Assembly (NCBI GenBank): GCA_029259835.1
Contig: JAJDEL010000683.1
Span: 1 to 6,385, forward strand
Direction: 5' to 3'
Length of the DNA: 6,385 nt
Source: Planctomicrobium sp.
Lineage (GTDB): Bacteria > Planctomycetota > Planctomycetia > Planctomycetales > Planctomycetaceae
Notes under the pieces: generated by a model
The model's database searches: none
Told to the model about the DNA's origin: nothing
Seen by the model: the letters and a program-made list of their open reading frames with translations, nothing else
Position numbers and translations under genes: made by a program
Shown here: positions 5,021-6,385 of the stretch, in pieces
How positions within the stretch are numbered: position 1 is the first letter of the stretch
Layout: every line of letters starts with the position of its first letter

Positions 5021-5025
5021 AAATG

Positions 5026-6385
5026 ATGGTCCGACAAAACACGCGCTGTCCAGGTCCGCTTTCGCGTCGCAGCTTTCTGGAAGCCGGTTCATTGGCTTTG
5101 GGAGGCTTGGGGTTAAGTGACTTGATGCGATTGCGTTCTGAGGCGAAAGAGTCGGGGCACAGCGCCGGTGAGCCGGATACGTCAGTCATTCTCATCTGGC
5201 TGCAGGGAGGGCCAAGTCACATGGAGACTTACGACCTCAAACCCGATGCCCCCATCGATTACCGGGGCGAGTTGAACCCGATTCACACCACTGTGCCGGG
5301 GATGGATGTCTGCGAACTGTTACCGCTGCACGCAAAGGTGGCCGACAAATTTACGCTGATTCGCTCGATTTCCCACGGGTTTGCCAATCACGCCGCCGGT
5401 GCAGGCCGGTTTCTTTCGGGCCGAGATCCGACACGGCTGCTTGATCCGATTTCTCAATATCCCTGCCTGGGGCCGATCGTCTCTAAAATGAGGGAAGGCC
5501 GGAATGTCGGCGTCCCCAATTACGTTTCAAGTACCGCCAGAGTTTATGGGGGAGGATCGTCTTACCTGGGGGAATCGACCTTGCCTTTTATTGTCGGCAG
5601 TGATCCGAACGCGGACAATTTCAAAGTTCAAAATTTATCGCTGGCCCCACAGTTGGCCAAAAATTTAGATGACCGATTACAATTGCTCAAAGGCTTAGAC
5701 TGTCTGCAGAAGAACCTAGACAGTTCCGGCTCGATGCAGACGATGGACAAATTTAATCAGCAGGCTTTGAGCTTGCTCATGAGCGACAAAGCCCGAGATG
5801 CGTTTGACATTTCGAAAGAAGATCCGAAAACTCGCGAAAAATACGGTCGGCATAAATGGGGGCAGCGGGCACTACTGGCCCGACGATTGGTGGAAGCCGG
5901 TTGCAGTTTTGTGACCATGCAGATGCAGAACCCTGGCATTCCCGGGGGCATCGGAAACTGGGACATCCACGCGGTCAACGGACATTTGTACGAGGATGCC
6001 CGCGCCCGCCTACCGGTGTTCGACCGGGCGATTTCCGCCCTTATCGACGACATCTATCAGCGCGGCCTGGATGAAAAAGTGATGGTGATCGTCTCCGGAG
6101 AATTCGGCCGAACCCCGCGGGTCAATCCGCAGAAGGGAACTCAATCCGGCATCATGCAACCCGGCCGGGATCACTGGCCGGGTGCGATGTCGGTTCTAGT
6201 TTCCGGAGGCGGTGCCCGCATGGGACAGGTCATCGGCTCGACCGACGCCAAGGGAGCATATTCGAAAGACCGAAAACTTTCGCCAAACGATTTCTTAGCG
6301 ACCGTCTACCGGTTCCTCGGAATCGATTCGTCCCACGCCTTCATCGACCCCACCGGCCGTCCCATGCCCATCTTACCCTCCGGCG
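5026..6385 (+). CDS. DUF1501 domain protein with Tat signal (3' end outside window)
   Basis: There are 453 codons in view, with no stop before the window edge. The N-terminus has a twin-arginine motif, SRRSFLEAG (13-21), followed by a Leu/Gly-rich core (LALGGLGL), so export folded through Tat is expected. The body shows the DUF1501 pattern, which belongs to the alkaline phosphatase/sulfatase-like fold: VILIWLQGGPSHMETYD (54-70), NHAAGAGRFLSGRDP, GNWDIH (310-315), EFGRTP (359-364) and GRDHWP (380-385). These Asp/His positions are the likely metal ligands; the reaction is not established for this family. The last residues (DPTGRPMPILPSG) match the usual family ending, so only a few residues are missing. 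In planctomycetes these genes often travel with DUF1549/DUF1553 cytochrome-type proteins; none lies upstream here, where there is only decayed DNA. The frame is intact and its base composition is richer in GC than the block before it. Confidence 0.9.
   Translation, partial: MVRQNTRCPGPLSRRSFLEAGSLALGGLGLSDLMRLRSEAKESGHSAGEPDTSVILIWLQGGPSHMETYDLKPDAPIDYRGELNPIHTTVPGMDVCELLPLHAKVADKFTLIRSISHGFANHAAGAGRFLSGRDPTRLLDPISQYPCLGPIVSKMREGRNVGVPNYVSSTARVYGGGSSYLGESTLPFIVGSDPNADNFKVQNLSLAPQLAKNLDDRLQLLKGLDCLQKNLDSSGSMQTMDKFNQQALSLLMSDKARDAFDISKEDPKTREKYGRHKWGQRALLARRLVEAGCSFVTMQMQNPGIPGGIGNWDIHAVNGHLYEDARARLPVFDRAISALIDDIYQRGLDEKVMVIVSGEFGRTPRVNPQKGTQSGIMQPGRDHWPGAMSVLVSGGGARMGQVIGSTDAKGAYSKDRKLSPNDFLATVYRFLGIDSSHAFIDPTGRPMPILPSG

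Larger units (their letters stand above)
4413..5022. other. Degenerate region with no assignable gene
   Basis: About 600 bases before the DUF1501 gene contain overlapping open frames in several registers, none with a ribosome binding site or recognised domain. The frame 4412-4648 (LGSDSFTPE, KGMGYRINEAVTVLVGG) and the frame 4635-4883 (see separate entry) look most protein-like; both probably derive from decayed genes. One might be the carrier-protein partner expected after an ANL enzyme, but I could not match the phosphopantetheine-site motif. The last 60 bases hold the promoter and ribosome binding site of the next gene. Confidence 0.4.

Noticed and set aside
4649..5026. 125-codon open frame before the DUF1501 gene
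   Set aside because: Basic, low-quality composition, no motif. A different frame (4635-4883) over the same bases looks more coding-like.
5757..6053. Minus-strand and alternative-frame ORFs inside the DUF1501 gene
   Set aside because: The plus-strand DUF1501 reading is continuous with recognised motifs throughout, so these are shadows.

Overview
The window looks like a piece of a planctomycete-type chromosome with moderate GC. The evidence is protein-family content: a DUF1501 protein with a twin-arginine signal, a DUF4091/GH123-like glycosidase C-terminus, and a remnant of an integrase-core transposase of a type I associate with planctomycetes (a judgement from memory, not a search). No rRNA, tRNA or CRISPR array was seen.

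Layout, left to right. (1) Bases 2-811: C-terminal 269 codons of a DUF4091/GH123-like protein, cut by the left edge. (2) Bases 812-1338: no intact gene; it holds a short transposase remnant (about 834-968) and otherwise unassigned sequence with one hairpin. (3) Bases 1339-3652: the best-organised part, a three-gene unit on the plus strand. A small Cro/CI-type regulator (1377-1604) overlaps by 8 bases a polytopic membrane protein (1597-2358), followed by a secreted protein of the EreA/ChaN-like (TIKI/TraB-like) fold (2483-3652). The unit starts at a near-consensus promoter built from two copies of a 21-base-period direct repeat, placed so that transcription would begin at or next to the regulator's ATG. 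The 124 bases between the last two genes carry a second well-placed start and a shifted reading frame ending in an ATGA overlap, which suggests a small gene that has decayed or fused. (4) Bases 3653-5022: a gene graveyard. It has a doubtful minus-strand ORF, an Rhs C-terminal motif joined directly to the C-terminal part of an AMP-binding (ANL) enzyme that is itself frameshifted, and then about 600 bases of degenerate sequence. (5) Bases 5026-6385: a nearly complete DUF1501 protein, cut by the right edge only a few residues before its expected end.

How the genes fit together: the regulator, membrane protein and secreted hydrolase-fold protein are probably co-transcribed and autoregulated. The pairing of a small XRE regulator with a multi-pass membrane protein is a familiar arrangement; adding an exported EreA/ChaN-like protein is the least ordinary thing here and the best candidate for an undescribed functional unit. 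The glycosidase and DUF1501 genes look like unrelated neighbours separated by decayed DNA. All family assignments come from motif recognition by eye.
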